Source: Achromobacter dolens
GTDB taxonomy: Bacteria; Pseudomonadota; Gammaproteobacteria; Burkholderiales; Burkholderiaceae_B
DNA: 64,000 nucleotides
Direction: 5' to 3'
NCBI RefSeq assembly: GCF_902859745.1
Contig: NZ_CADIJW010000007.1
Span: 62,001 to 126,000 of the forward strand
In this document: positions 51,169 to 58,616 of the stretch, in pieces
Position numbering within the stretch: the first letter of the stretch is position 1
Layout of the letters: every line of letters begins with the position of its first letter
The notes under the pieces: generated by a model
Databases searched by the model: none
Seen by the model: the letters and a program-made list of their open reading frames with translations, nothing else
What the model was told of the DNA's origin: nothing
Translations under genes and position numbers: made by a program

Positions 51169-51933
51169 TCAGTCGGCGTAGCCCGGATTGCGCCGGTCCA
51201 GCCGGCGTAGCAGCCCCGGCCAGGCCAGCGCGGCCTTGTGGGCGCGGTCGGCCGGGGATTCCACCGCGGCGCGCGCCAGCACCTCGGGCGGAATGAACGT
51301 CAGTTCGCCGCCCGCCTGCGCCCGCACCTGCACCATGCAGGCCGCTTCCAGCCGGTGCATGGCCTGGAACGCTTCGGCCATGCTTTGCCCCACCGTCAGC
51401 AGGCCGTGATTGCGCAGGATCAGGTAGTTGTTGCTGCCCAGGTCGCGCACCAGCCGCGGCTGCTCTTCGGGATTGAGCGCCAGGCCCTCGTAGTCGTGAT
51501 AGCCGAGCGAACGCAGCACGATGAACGCGAACTGCGACAGCGGCAGCAGGCCTTCCTTCTGCGCCGACACCGCCACGCCGTTGATCGAGTGCGTGTGCAG
51601 CACGCACATGGCGTCCTTGCGGGCCGCGTGGATACAGCTATGGATGGTGAAGCCCGCCGGATTGATGTCGTACTCCGATTCCATCACCTTGCGCCCGTGC
51701 AGATCGATCTTGACCAGGCTGGACGCCGTGATCTCGTCGAACATCATGCCGTAGGGGTTGATGAGGAAATGCTCGGTGCCCGGCACCTTGGCGGTGATGT
51801 GCGTGAAGATCAGGTCGTCCCAACCGAACAACGCCACCAGCCGGTAGAGCGCCGCCAGGTCCTTGCGCACCTGCCATTCCGTCTCGCCGACCCGTTCGCG
51901 CACGCTGGCGCCCGTCTGCCCTGCCGTATCCAT
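51169..51933 (-). CDS. class II aldolase/adducin family protein
   Basis: The 254-residue protein has the class II aldolase layout: DLIFTHITAKVPGTEHFLINPYGMMFDEITASSLVKID, the zinc-binding pair VLHTHSING, and the third His in LILRNHGLL. It is expected to cleave or epimerise a small hydroxy-keto compound; many such proteins are uncharacterised. AGGGAG upstream of the ATG at 51933 supports that start. A MocR-type regulator lies 126 bp upstream on the same strand. Confidence 0.87.
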   Translation of the reverse strand: MDTAGQTGASVRERVGETEWQVRKDLAALYRLVALFGWDDLIFTHITAKVPGTEHFLINPYGMMFDEITASSLVKIDLHGRKVMESEYDINPAGFTIHSCIHAARKDAMCVLHTHSINGVAVSAQKEGLLPLSQFAFIVLRSLGYHDYEGLALNPEEQPRLVRDLGSNNYLILRNHGLLTVGQSMAEAFQAMHRLEAACMVQVRAQAGGELTFIPPEVLARAAVESPADRAHKAALAWPGLLRRLDRRNPGYAD

Positions 51934-52059
51934 GCTGTCTCCCTTTGTGGTGTTCTCCCGCCGCAAGGACGCGGCGGGGTCTGTTGCGCACTGTATTCCG
52001 TTTGGGCGCCGGCGGCGGCGCGACGACGGCAAGCGTCCGCAGCGTGCAACGCTGCCCGG

Positions 52060-53478
52060 TCAGCGGGTGTCGGCCGCCGCCTGGCGCAGGATGGCGGCCA
52101 GGCAATGCCCCAGCGCGTCGGCGCGCGCCGGCGTGGCCTGGCCGATGCCGAAGACCAGCCCAGGCTCTGGCGCAACCATGCAGAATTCCGAATAGGTGCG
52201 GGCGCCGTAGCCGGCCCGCGCCAGCGCCTGCACCATCAGGCGGTCGTCGATGGCGGGGTTGCGGAACCGAACCGCCAGCTTCAGGCCGCCGGCGCCGTCC
52301 GCCACCCGCAGCCAGCGCCCGCAATGCCGCGTCAGCGCGCCCACCAGGTTGTCCATGCGTTCGGCGTAGACGGCGCGCATGCGGCGGATGTGGCCGCGGA
52401 AATGGCCGTCGTCCAGGAAATCCGCCAGGCCGGCCTGGATGTGGATCGAGACCTCGCCCTGCCGCAGCGCCATGTCGGCCAGGCACGGCGCCACCAGCGC
52501 CGGCGGCAGGATGGCGTAGGCCACCCGCACCCCTGGCGCCAGGGTCTTGGAGAACGTGCCGAGGTAGGCCACGCGCTGGCCGCTGTCGATGCCCTGCAGC
52601 GCGGCGATCGGCCGCGTGGCGTAGCGGAACTCGCTGTCGTAGTCGTCCTCGATGATGAAGGCGTCGTGGCGTTGCGCCGCCTCCAGCAGCGCCAGGCGCC
52701 GCGGCAGGGTCATGGTGGCGCCGGTGGGACACTGATGCGACGGGGTCACGTAGATCAGGCGCGGCGGGCCGTCGGCGGCGCGGGCCGGATCGATGCCGGC
52801 GTCATCGCAAGGCACCGGCGCCAGCCGCGCCCCGGCCCGCTGCAGCAGGGCGCGCGCTTTCGGGTAGCCCGGGTCCTCGATCCACGCCACGGGCGCCTGC
52901 GGCGTCAGCGCGACACGGGCCAGCAGATCGATCGCGGCCGCCACCGAGGGCAGGATCACCACCTGGTCAACCTGCGCCACCACGCCGCGCGCCGCGCCGA
53001 CGTGCGCCAGGATCGCGCTGCGCAGGGCCGGCAGGCCGGCCACCGGTCCGTAGCCCAGGTCATGCACGCGCAGCGACTTGATGCGGCCAGCGACGCAGCG
53101 CGACCAGGCCGCCGCCGGAAAGCTCCTGAGGTCGGGAATGCCGGGCTGGAACGGCAGGCTGCGCGCGGCCGGCGCCGGCGGTGACGGCGGCGGGGCGTCG
53201 AGCGGCCCCGCCAGCGGCCGCGGCTGCCGCGCCGCGACCCGGGTGCCGGAGCCGCGCACGGTCTCGATATAGCCCTCCGCGCGCAGGCGGTCATAGGCCT
53301 GCACCACGGTCGATCGGGCGACCCGCAACGCCAGCGCCAGGGCGCGGGTCGACGGCAATTTTTCGCCAGCGCCGAGCCGGCCCGCCAGCACGCGTTCGCG
53401 AATGGCCCGGCACAACTGCCCTTCGAGATCGCCCAGGGGCCGGTCCAGCACCAGCCAGGTGACGGCGGCGGATGTCAT
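52060..53478 (-). CDS. MocR/PdxR-type GntR regulator with aminotransferase domain
   Basis: The 472-residue protein joins a GntR winged helix (~15-80, RLGAGEKLPSTRALALALRVARSTVVQAYDRLRAEGYIETVRGSGTRV) to a fold-type I aminotransferase-like domain with PLP lysine in YLGTFSKTLAPGVRVAY (~325). MocR proteins use PLP or an amino-compound adduct to control vitamin B6 or amino-acid genes. The ATG at 53478 is the first methionine before the HTH. It is divergent from the TSUP transporter gene, a plausible target. Confidence 0.88.
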   Translation of the reverse strand: MTSAAVTWLVLDRPLGDLEGQLCRAIRERVLAGRLGAGEKLPSTRALALALRVARSTVVQAYDRLRAEGYIETVRGSGTRVAARQPRPLAGPLDAPPPSPPAPAARSLPFQPGIPDLRSFPAAAWSRCVAGRIKSLRVHDLGYGPVAGLPALRSAILAHVGAARGVVAQVDQVVILPSVAAAIDLLARVALTPQAPVAWIEDPGYPKARALLQRAGARLAPVPCDDAGIDPARAADGPPRLIYVTPSHQCPTGATMTLPRRLALLEAAQRHDAFIIEDDYDSEFRYATRPIAALQGIDSGQRVAYLGTFSKTLAPGVRVAYAILPPALVAPCLADMALRQGEVSIHIQAGLADFLDDGHFRGHIRRMRAVYAERMDNLVGALTRHCGRWLRVADGAGGLKLAVRFRNPAIDDRLMVQALARAGYGARTYSEFCMVAPEPGLVFGIGQATPARADALGHCLAAILRQAAADTR

Positions 53479-53639
53479 GGCGGAAAGCGCGGAACGGGTC
53501 TGCCGGAATTTTAGTGGCATCGACGCCAGCCGCGCCGCCCGCGCGCCACACTGGTAGGGCGGACATCGGCAAAGCGGACGGTTGCGGCGGCGGCGATCGG
53601 CGCTACAAGTATGCGCCCACCCCGCCCTCACCGCTTCGC

Positions 53640-54368
53640 ATGTCCTACGACCCGCTTCTCATCACCGGCGGTGCCCTGGCCGGCGGCCTGGTCTCCGGCC
53701 TGACCGGCTTCGGCACCGGCCTGACGGCCCTGCCGATCTGGCTGCTGACGCTGCCGCCCGCGCTGGCCTCGCCGCTGGTCATCCTCTGTTCGGTGGTCTC
53801 GCAGGTACAGACCCTGCCGTCGATCTGGCACGCCATCGACCTGCGCCGGACCGCGCCCTTCGTCGCCGGCGGCCTGCTGGGCGTCCCGGTCGGCGTGGCC
53901 ATCCTGCCCCACGTGCCGCCGCGGTTGTTCCAGGGCGGCCTGGGACTGCTGCTGATGACGCTGTGCACCGTGCTGCTGCTGAACGGCCACTATCGCCTGC
54001 CACGCACCAGCCGCCTCGCCGACGGCCTGGTGGGCCTGGGCGGCGGCCTGCTGGGCGGCATCGCCGGGCTGTCCGGCCCGCTGCCGACCCTGTGGGCCGG
54101 GTTGCAGGGCTGGGGCAAGGACGAGCGGCGCGCGGTGTTCCAGTCCTTCAACCTGTCGATCCTGGCGGTGGCGCTAGTGTCGCAGGCGGTATCGGGCTAT
54201 CTCACCGGCGAAGTCATGTCGCTGGCCTGGCGCGCGCTGCCCGGCACGCTCGTGGGCGCCGGGCTCGGCCGGCGCCTGTACCACCGCGTCAATGTCGAGG
54301 TGTTCAACCGCATCGTGCTGCTGGTGTTGCTGATTGCCGGCATCCACATGCTGATCCAGGTGTTCTAA
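53640..54368 (+). CDS. TSUP-family (TauE/SafE) anion transporter
   Basis: The 242-residue membrane protein has 8 or so helices with the TSUP repeats (LLITGGALAGGLVSGLTGFGTGLTALPIWLLTLPP and GGGLLGGIAGLSGPLPTLWAGLQGW). TSUP proteins move sulfite, sulfonates or organic acids across the inner membrane. The ATG at 53640 gives a normal first helix. Divergent from the MocR gene across 161 bp. Confidence 0.87.
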   Translation: MSYDPLLITGGALAGGLVSGLTGFGTGLTALPIWLLTLPPALASPLVILCSVVSQVQTLPSIWHAIDLRRTAPFVAGGLLGVPVGVAILPHVPPRLFQGGLGLLLMTLCTVLLLNGHYRLPRTSRLADGLVGLGGGLLGGIAGLSGPLPTLWAGLQGWGKDERRAVFQSFNLSILAVALVSQAVSGYLTGEVMSLAWRALPGTLVGAGLGRRLYHRVNVEVFNRIVLLVLLIAGIHMLIQVF

Positions 54369-54478
54369 CGCGCAAACCCGTTTTTCACGGGCAAGTCCGT
54401 CTACAATTCAGGAATAATTCAGGTCCGCCGAAGAGCGGGGCTCGGCGTGCCACGACGACCTGTGAAGACGGAGACACC

Positions 54479-55348
54479 ATGCAAGACCCCATCAGGATCT
54501 TTGTCGGTTGCGACCCCAACGATTGCGATCTCGAGCAGATGATGGTGCTGGACTACAGTGCCCGCAAGCATGCCTCGCGCCCCGTCGAGATCACCTGGAT
54601 GCGCCTGTCGCGCGACCCGGCCAGCCCCTGGTACTGCGATCCGGAGCGTGGCCGCGGCTGGCGCACCGAAAAATGGTCGACGCCATTCTCGGCTTTCCGC
54701 TGGGCCGTCCCCGCCGCGGCCGGCTTCCAGGGCCGCGCCTTGTACATGGACGCCGATATGCTGGTGCTGTGCGACCTGGCCGAGATCTGGGACCTGCCGC
54801 TGGACGGCGAAGCCATCGTCGCGGGCCGTCGCGACGGCGACGGCTGGCGCTCATGCGTGGCGCTGTGGGACTGCGCCCGTGCGCGCGCCCATCTGCCCAC
54901 GCTCGAGGTCCTGCGCGCCAAGCGCCACGCCAATCGCGAGATGAAGCATTACTTCGCCGACCGGCCGCACCTGGTCCAGCACCTGGACGCCCGCTACAAC
55001 AGCATCGATGGCGAAAACCTGGCGCGCGACGAGATCGGCATCCTCCACTATTCCGACATGGGCACGCAGTTCTCGCACCGCTACGCGATGCCGCGCCTGC
55101 GCGCAGAGGGCCGCCAGCACTGGTTCGACGGCGAAGTGGTGACGCACGCCCGTGCCGACCTGGCCGAGCTGTTCGATCGCTACTACCAGGAAGCGCTGGC
55201 CGCCGGCCATTCGCCCGACGACTACCGCAACGACGCGCCGTTCGGCAACGTGGTCAAGGCCTCGCAGAAGAACTACACCGGCAACCGGCCGCGTCCGGCG
55301 CGCCGCTCGTGGGTGCAGCGGCTGTGGGCCAGCGCGCTGGGCAGTTGA
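54479..55348 (+). CDS. glycosyltransferase, GT8-like
   Basis: The 289-residue protein has a nucleotide-sugar fold: RIFVGCDPNDCDLEQMMVLDYSARKHASRPVEITWMRLS at the start, a central YMDADMLVLCDLAEIW with the DxD metal motif (~98), and an acceptor-side FADRPHLVQHLDARYNSIDGEN. It most resembles glycosyltransferase family 8/LPS-type enzymes. The sugar and acceptor are unknown and no cell-surface gene cluster is nearby. The next gene starts 30 bp after its stop, suggesting a unit. Confidence 0.72.
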   Translation: MQDPIRIFVGCDPNDCDLEQMMVLDYSARKHASRPVEITWMRLSRDPASPWYCDPERGRGWRTEKWSTPFSAFRWAVPAAAGFQGRALYMDADMLVLCDLAEIWDLPLDGEAIVAGRRDGDGWRSCVALWDCARARAHLPTLEVLRAKRHANREMKHYFADRPHLVQHLDARYNSIDGENLARDEIGILHYSDMGTQFSHRYAMPRLRAEGRQHWFDGEVVTHARADLAELFDRYYQEALAAGHSPDDYRNDAPFGNVVKASQKNYTGNRPRPARRSWVQRLWASALGS

Positions 55349-55378
55349 AGCCGGGCGGGTTTGGGCTCTAATAGGGCC

Positions 55379-56095
55379 ATGCCCACCGCCCCCCTCGTTT
55401 CGTATTTCTGGAGCGGCGACGCGCTGCGCAGCCGCAGCGTCGGCGCCGCCGTGCGCACCGCCACGCTCACCCTGCCCGCGCCGCCGGCGCGCCTGGTCGC
55501 CGACTGGGCGCGGGAAATCGACACCCGGCTCGAACTCGAACCCGGCGACGTCGAGCAGATGCCGCTGGCGCGCACCATGGCCCGCTGGCCCGAATACGGC
55601 GCCTGCGTGCGGGCCATGCGCGACTGGAGCGCCGCGCTCGGGCTGGGCGACCTGCTGGCCGACTGCGACATCGCGCTGATGGCCTGCCGCGGCGCCCGCT
55701 ACCATCACGACGGCAATCAATACGGCGGCGCGGCCTTCTGCAATCTTTTCCTGAGCGAAGACAAGGAACTGGACCTGTTTTTTGCGCAGACCGGCCAGCG
55801 CATCGCGCTGACCCGCGGCACCGCCGTGCTGTTCGACACCTGCCAGCCGCATGGCGTGGTGCCGCGCGGCGCTCGCGCGTTCCGCGAAAGCGACTTCGCG
55901 CCGCGACCAGACCTGTCGCAACTATTCCTGACCTGGGAATTGCCCATCGAGGACCCGCGCGTGGCCGCCGCGCTGGACATCCGTTTTGACACAGACCCGG
56001 CTGGCGCAGCCGGGCTCGCTGGGGAGCAGGTGCGGCGCGGCGGCGCACGCCTGGCCGTGCGGCCCGGCAGCGGCGATTGGGAAGCCGCCGCCTGA
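55379..56095 (+). CDS. putative 2-oxoglutarate/Fe(II)-dependent oxygenase
   Basis: The 238-residue protein is not closely recognised, but it has the Fe(II)/2OG facial-triad pattern: His-x-Asp in RYHHDGNQYGG (~109-111), a beta-strand core FCNLFLSEDKELDLFFAQTGQRIALTRGTAVLFD, and a distal His in TCQPHGVVPRG (~158), with a possible co-substrate Arg downstream. It would hydroxylate a small or macromolecular substrate. It follows the GT8-like gene by 30 bp on the same strand. Convergent with the TetX-like gene, 4 bp away. Confidence 0.62.
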   Translation: MPTAPLVSYFWSGDALRSRSVGAAVRTATLTLPAPPARLVADWAREIDTRLELEPGDVEQMPLARTMARWPEYGACVRAMRDWSAALGLGDLLADCDIALMACRGARYHHDGNQYGGAAFCNLFLSEDKELDLFFAQTGQRIALTRGTAVLFDTCQPHGVVPRGARAFRESDFAPRPDLSQLFLTWELPIEDPRVAAALDIRFDTDPAGAAGLAGEQVRRGGARLAVRPGSGDWEAAA

Positions 56096-56099
56096 CGGA

Positions 56100-57254
56100 T
56101 CATGGACCGGGCCGGGCGTCATCGTGATGCGCCTCGTGTCCGTGCCACGGGGCCTGCGCCTGCGGGTTGTCGAACAGCTCGTCGAGCGACTCGATGCATT
56201 GCGTCGCCACAGCCGCCGCGCGGTCCAGTATCGCGGACTCGCTGCGGCGCTGCGCGGCGCGCCAATCGTCGCCACTGACCAGCGCCTCGGCCAGCTCCGC
56301 CGCATCCTGCATCGCCAGGTTCACGCCGACCCCTAAAGGCGGCATCACATGCGCGGCGTCGCCCACCGCGGTCAACCCCGTCCGATGGGGCCAGCGCGTG
56401 CCCGCGGGCAACGACACGATGGGCCGCACCGCCGCGATCCGGTCCGCCTCGGCAATCAGCGCCAACAATGACGGCGACCAGCCGGCAAAGCGCGCCAGCA
56501 GCGCGTCCTTGCCGATGCCCGCCAGGGCCGGGTCCGGACGGCTGCCCGCCTGCGGCCCGGTGCGCAAGGCCGCGTAGACGCGCACGGTCGCGTTGCCGTT
56601 GCGCTGCGCCACGATGCCGTTGCCGCGATGCCGGGAGAACATCGTGCCGTGCCCGACCCGGGCGGCCGCCTCGGGATGGCGGCGGTCCACATCGTGCAGC
56701 CACAACTCGACGAAAGTGACGCCGCAGTACACCGGCTGCGCCGGCGTCAGCGCCGCGCGCACCCGCGACCAGGCCCCATCGGCGCCGATCACCAGGTCAT
56801 AGGGTCCCATCTCGCCGCCGGCGCAGCGCAAGCCATGGCGCCCGTCGGCGCGAGGGATGACGTCATCTAGCCGCCGCCCCCAACGCACGGTGCCGGCGTC
56901 CAGCGGCCGCAGCAGCAACTGGCGCAGCGCCAGGCGGTCGATCTCAGGCCGCTCTCCCATCCCCGCGGCTGGAATCTCCTCGCGCAGGACCGCGCCAGTG
57001 GCGTGATGCACCAGCCGCGTTTCCTGGTCCTCGTGGCGCGCCACCGCCATGAACGCATCCAGCAGGCCTGCCTGCGCCAGGGCCCGCTGCCCCTGCCCCG
57101 GATGCAGATCGAGCGATCCGCCCTGGTCGCGCGCGTCGATCGCGGCGTCGGCCTCGAACACATCGGCGCGCCAGCCATGGCGTTGCAGGATATTGGCGAG
57201 GGTAAGGCCGGCCGGGCCGGCGCCGATGATCGCGATGGTGGGGACTTGCGGCAT
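56100..57254 (-). CDS. FAD-dependent monooxygenase, TetX-like
   Basis: The 384-residue protein has the class A monooxygenase marks: IAIIGAGPAGLTLANILQRHGW, LVIGADGAWSRVRAAL and TAVGDAAHVMPPLGVGVNLAMQDAAELAEAL. The pattern DQGGSLDLHPGQGQRALAQAG (residues ~43-62) is shared with TetX and related flavin enzymes that inactivate polyketide antibiotics. Activity on tetracyclines is not implied without testing. Its divergent MarR partner and a perfect operator imply induction by the substrate. Confidence 0.87.
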   Translation of the reverse strand: MPQVPTIAIIGAGPAGLTLANILQRHGWRADVFEADAAIDARDQGGSLDLHPGQGQRALAQAGLLDAFMAVARHEDQETRLVHHATGAVLREEIPAAGMGERPEIDRLALRQLLLRPLDAGTVRWGRRLDDVIPRADGRHGLRCAGGEMGPYDLVIGADGAWSRVRAALTPAQPVYCGVTFVELWLHDVDRRHPEAAARVGHGTMFSRHRGNGIVAQRNGNATVRVYAALRTGPQAGSRPDPALAGIGKDALLARFAGWSPSLLALIAEADRIAAVRPIVSLPAGTRWPHRTGLTAVGDAAHVMPPLGVGVNLAMQDAAELAEALVSGDDWRAAQRRSESAILDRAAAVATQCIESLDELFDNPQAQAPWHGHEAHHDDARPGP

Positions 57255-57267
57255 GACGGCCTTTCCC

Positions 57268-57316
57268 TTAATTTAATAGGCACCTATGCATAGTACATAG
57301 GTGCCTATTAAATTAA
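57268..57316. promoter_or_regulatory. long perfect palindrome, probable MarR operator
   Basis: A perfect 21-bp inverted repeat (57268-57288 and 57296-57316) has a 7-bp spacer. Each arm contains its own near-symmetrical site, ATAGG-CA-CCTAT (57276-57287) and ATAGG-TG-CCTAT (57297-57308), with centres 21 bp apart, so two dimers can bind the same face. It fills most of the 72-bp gap between the monooxygenase (57254) and MarR (57327) start codons. Confidence 0.85.
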
Positions 57317-57326
57317 AAGAGGACGT

Positions 57327-57767
57327 ATGGCCACTCCCCCCGACTGGCAGCCAGGACGGATGCCCACGCTGTTGATCCACCGCTATGCGCGGCTGATGGC
57401 GCGGCGGGTGGACGAGGAACTCAAGCCCATCGGCATCACCGCCTCGCAACTGCCGGTGCTGGTGGCCCTGAAGGACGGCGCGCGGCTGACGCAGAAAGAA
57501 CTGGCGCAAGCCTGCGACGTGGAGCAACCCAGCATGGCGCAGTTGCTGACGCGCATGGAACGCGATGGACTGGTGCAACGCGAACCTTCGCCGACCGATG
57601 GCCGCAGCAGCCTGCTGTCACTGACCGCCGCCGCCCGGCGCAAGCTGGAGCCAGGGCGCGCCATCCTGCGCCGGATCGACGAGCAGGCCTGCGCCGTGCT
57701 GACGCCGGCCGAGCGCGAAGCGCTGGCCGGCATGATGCTGCGGCTCCTGGAAGACGCCTACCAGTAG
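57327..57767 (+). CDS. MarR-family transcriptional regulator
   Basis: The 146-residue MarR protein has the winged helix LTQKELAQACDVEQPSMAQLLTRMERDGLVQREPSPTDGRSSLLSLT (~52-98) with flanking dimer helices. AGAGG precedes the ATG at 57327. It most likely represses itself and the divergent TetX-like monooxygenase through the palindrome at 57268-57316. Its 3' end overlaps the convergent PRC-barrel gene by 10 bp. Confidence 0.9.
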   Translation: MATPPDWQPGRMPTLLIHRYARLMARRVDEELKPIGITASQLPVLVALKDGARLTQKELAQACDVEQPSMAQLLTRMERDGLVQREPSPTDGRSSLLSLTAAARRKLEPGRAILRRIDEQACAVLTPAEREALAGMMLRLLEDAYQ

Positions 57768-58156
57768 ATGTCCTGGTTGTAGTACTTGTGCAGGTCACGC
57801 GCCCAGGTCTCGTCGGCCATGCTGGGCCAGTTGTCCTTGTCGAACCCCGGCGCGTTCTTGAGCGTCTCCTTGTCGACGTTGAGCACGAAGCACTTGCGGT
57901 CGGTGTCCAGCGTCAACGCGTTCCAGGGAATGGCGAACAGTTTTTCGCCCATTCCCAGCACGCCGCCGCGCGCCAGCACCGCATAAGCCACCCGGCCGCG
58001 CGGCACGTCGATCATGATGGCCTTCACGTCCCCCAGGCTCTCGCCGGCCGCGTTGTAGACGTCGTTGCCTTCCAGGGTATTGGCGGCCATGACTTCCGGT
58101 CCAGGGCCCAGCGCCTTGGTTTTCGGCCCGCCGACGATATTCGATTGATGTTCCAT
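57758..58156 (-). CDS. PRC-barrel domain protein
   Basis: The 132-residue protein has the PRC-barrel pattern MAANTLEGNDVYNAAGESLGDVKAIMIDVPRGRVAYAVLARGGVLGMGEKLFAIPWNAL, then a short tail. Such cytoplasmic proteins often appear near stress and envelope genes in proteobacteria; precise roles are unclear. It lies 62 bp downstream of the DUF883 gene on the same strand. Confidence 0.87.
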   Translation of the reverse strand: MEHQSNIVGGPKTKALGPGPEVMAANTLEGNDVYNAAGESLGDVKAIMIDVPRGRVAYAVLARGGVLGMGEKLFAIPWNALTLDTDRKCFVLNVDKETLKNAPGFDKDNWPSMADETWARDLHKYYNQDIYW

Positions 58157-58218
58157 GGTGTCGCTCCCGCGCGGTTTCCCGCGGCATGTCGTGAAATGAA
58201 TCGATAAAAAAGGATCGC

Positions 58219-58524
58219 TCAGCGACGGCGCGATTCCGCCATCAGGCAGGCGCCGGCCAGCGCGCCCACCAGCACGGCGCCGGCGATGGTCTTCCAGGCG
58301 TTTTCATGCACATAGCCATCGGTGGCGGCCGATACCTCGCGGGCCCGCCGCCAGGCATGCCGGCCCCGCTCGCGGGCCTCGGCGCGCGCGGCGTCGAGCT
58401 GGTGCTTGAGCCGATCACGCGCCGCTTCGATCTCCGCGCCGCCGTAGCTGGCGGTGCTGCGCAGCAGATTCTCGGTTCCCGATACCAGTTCACGCAGCGT
58501 GTTGCTGCCATTTTGTGTAGCCAT
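58219..58524 (-). CDS. DUF883 (ElaB/YqjD-type) membrane protein
   Basis: The 101-residue protein has a hydrophilic coiled-coil body (LLRSTASYGGAEIEAARDRLKHQLDAARAEARERGR) and a C-terminal helix WKTIAGAVLVGALAGACLMAESRRR, the tail anchor of ElaB/YqjD proteins, which associate with ribosomes at the inner membrane in stationary phase. It belongs to a cluster with PRC-barrel and TPP-enzyme genes. Confidence 0.87.
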   Translation of the reverse strand: MATQNGSNTLRELVSGTENLLRSTASYGGAEIEAARDRLKHQLDAARAEARERGRHAWRRAREVSAATDGYVHENAWKTIAGAVLVGALAGACLMAESRRR

Positions 58525-58616
58525 GACCTCTCCTTGAAAAAATGACTGCCGGACGTCGGCCGGTTCAGGCGGCGGCCGCGCCCCTCTAAACCGTTAGCAA
58601 GTCGCGTGCCGCGCGC

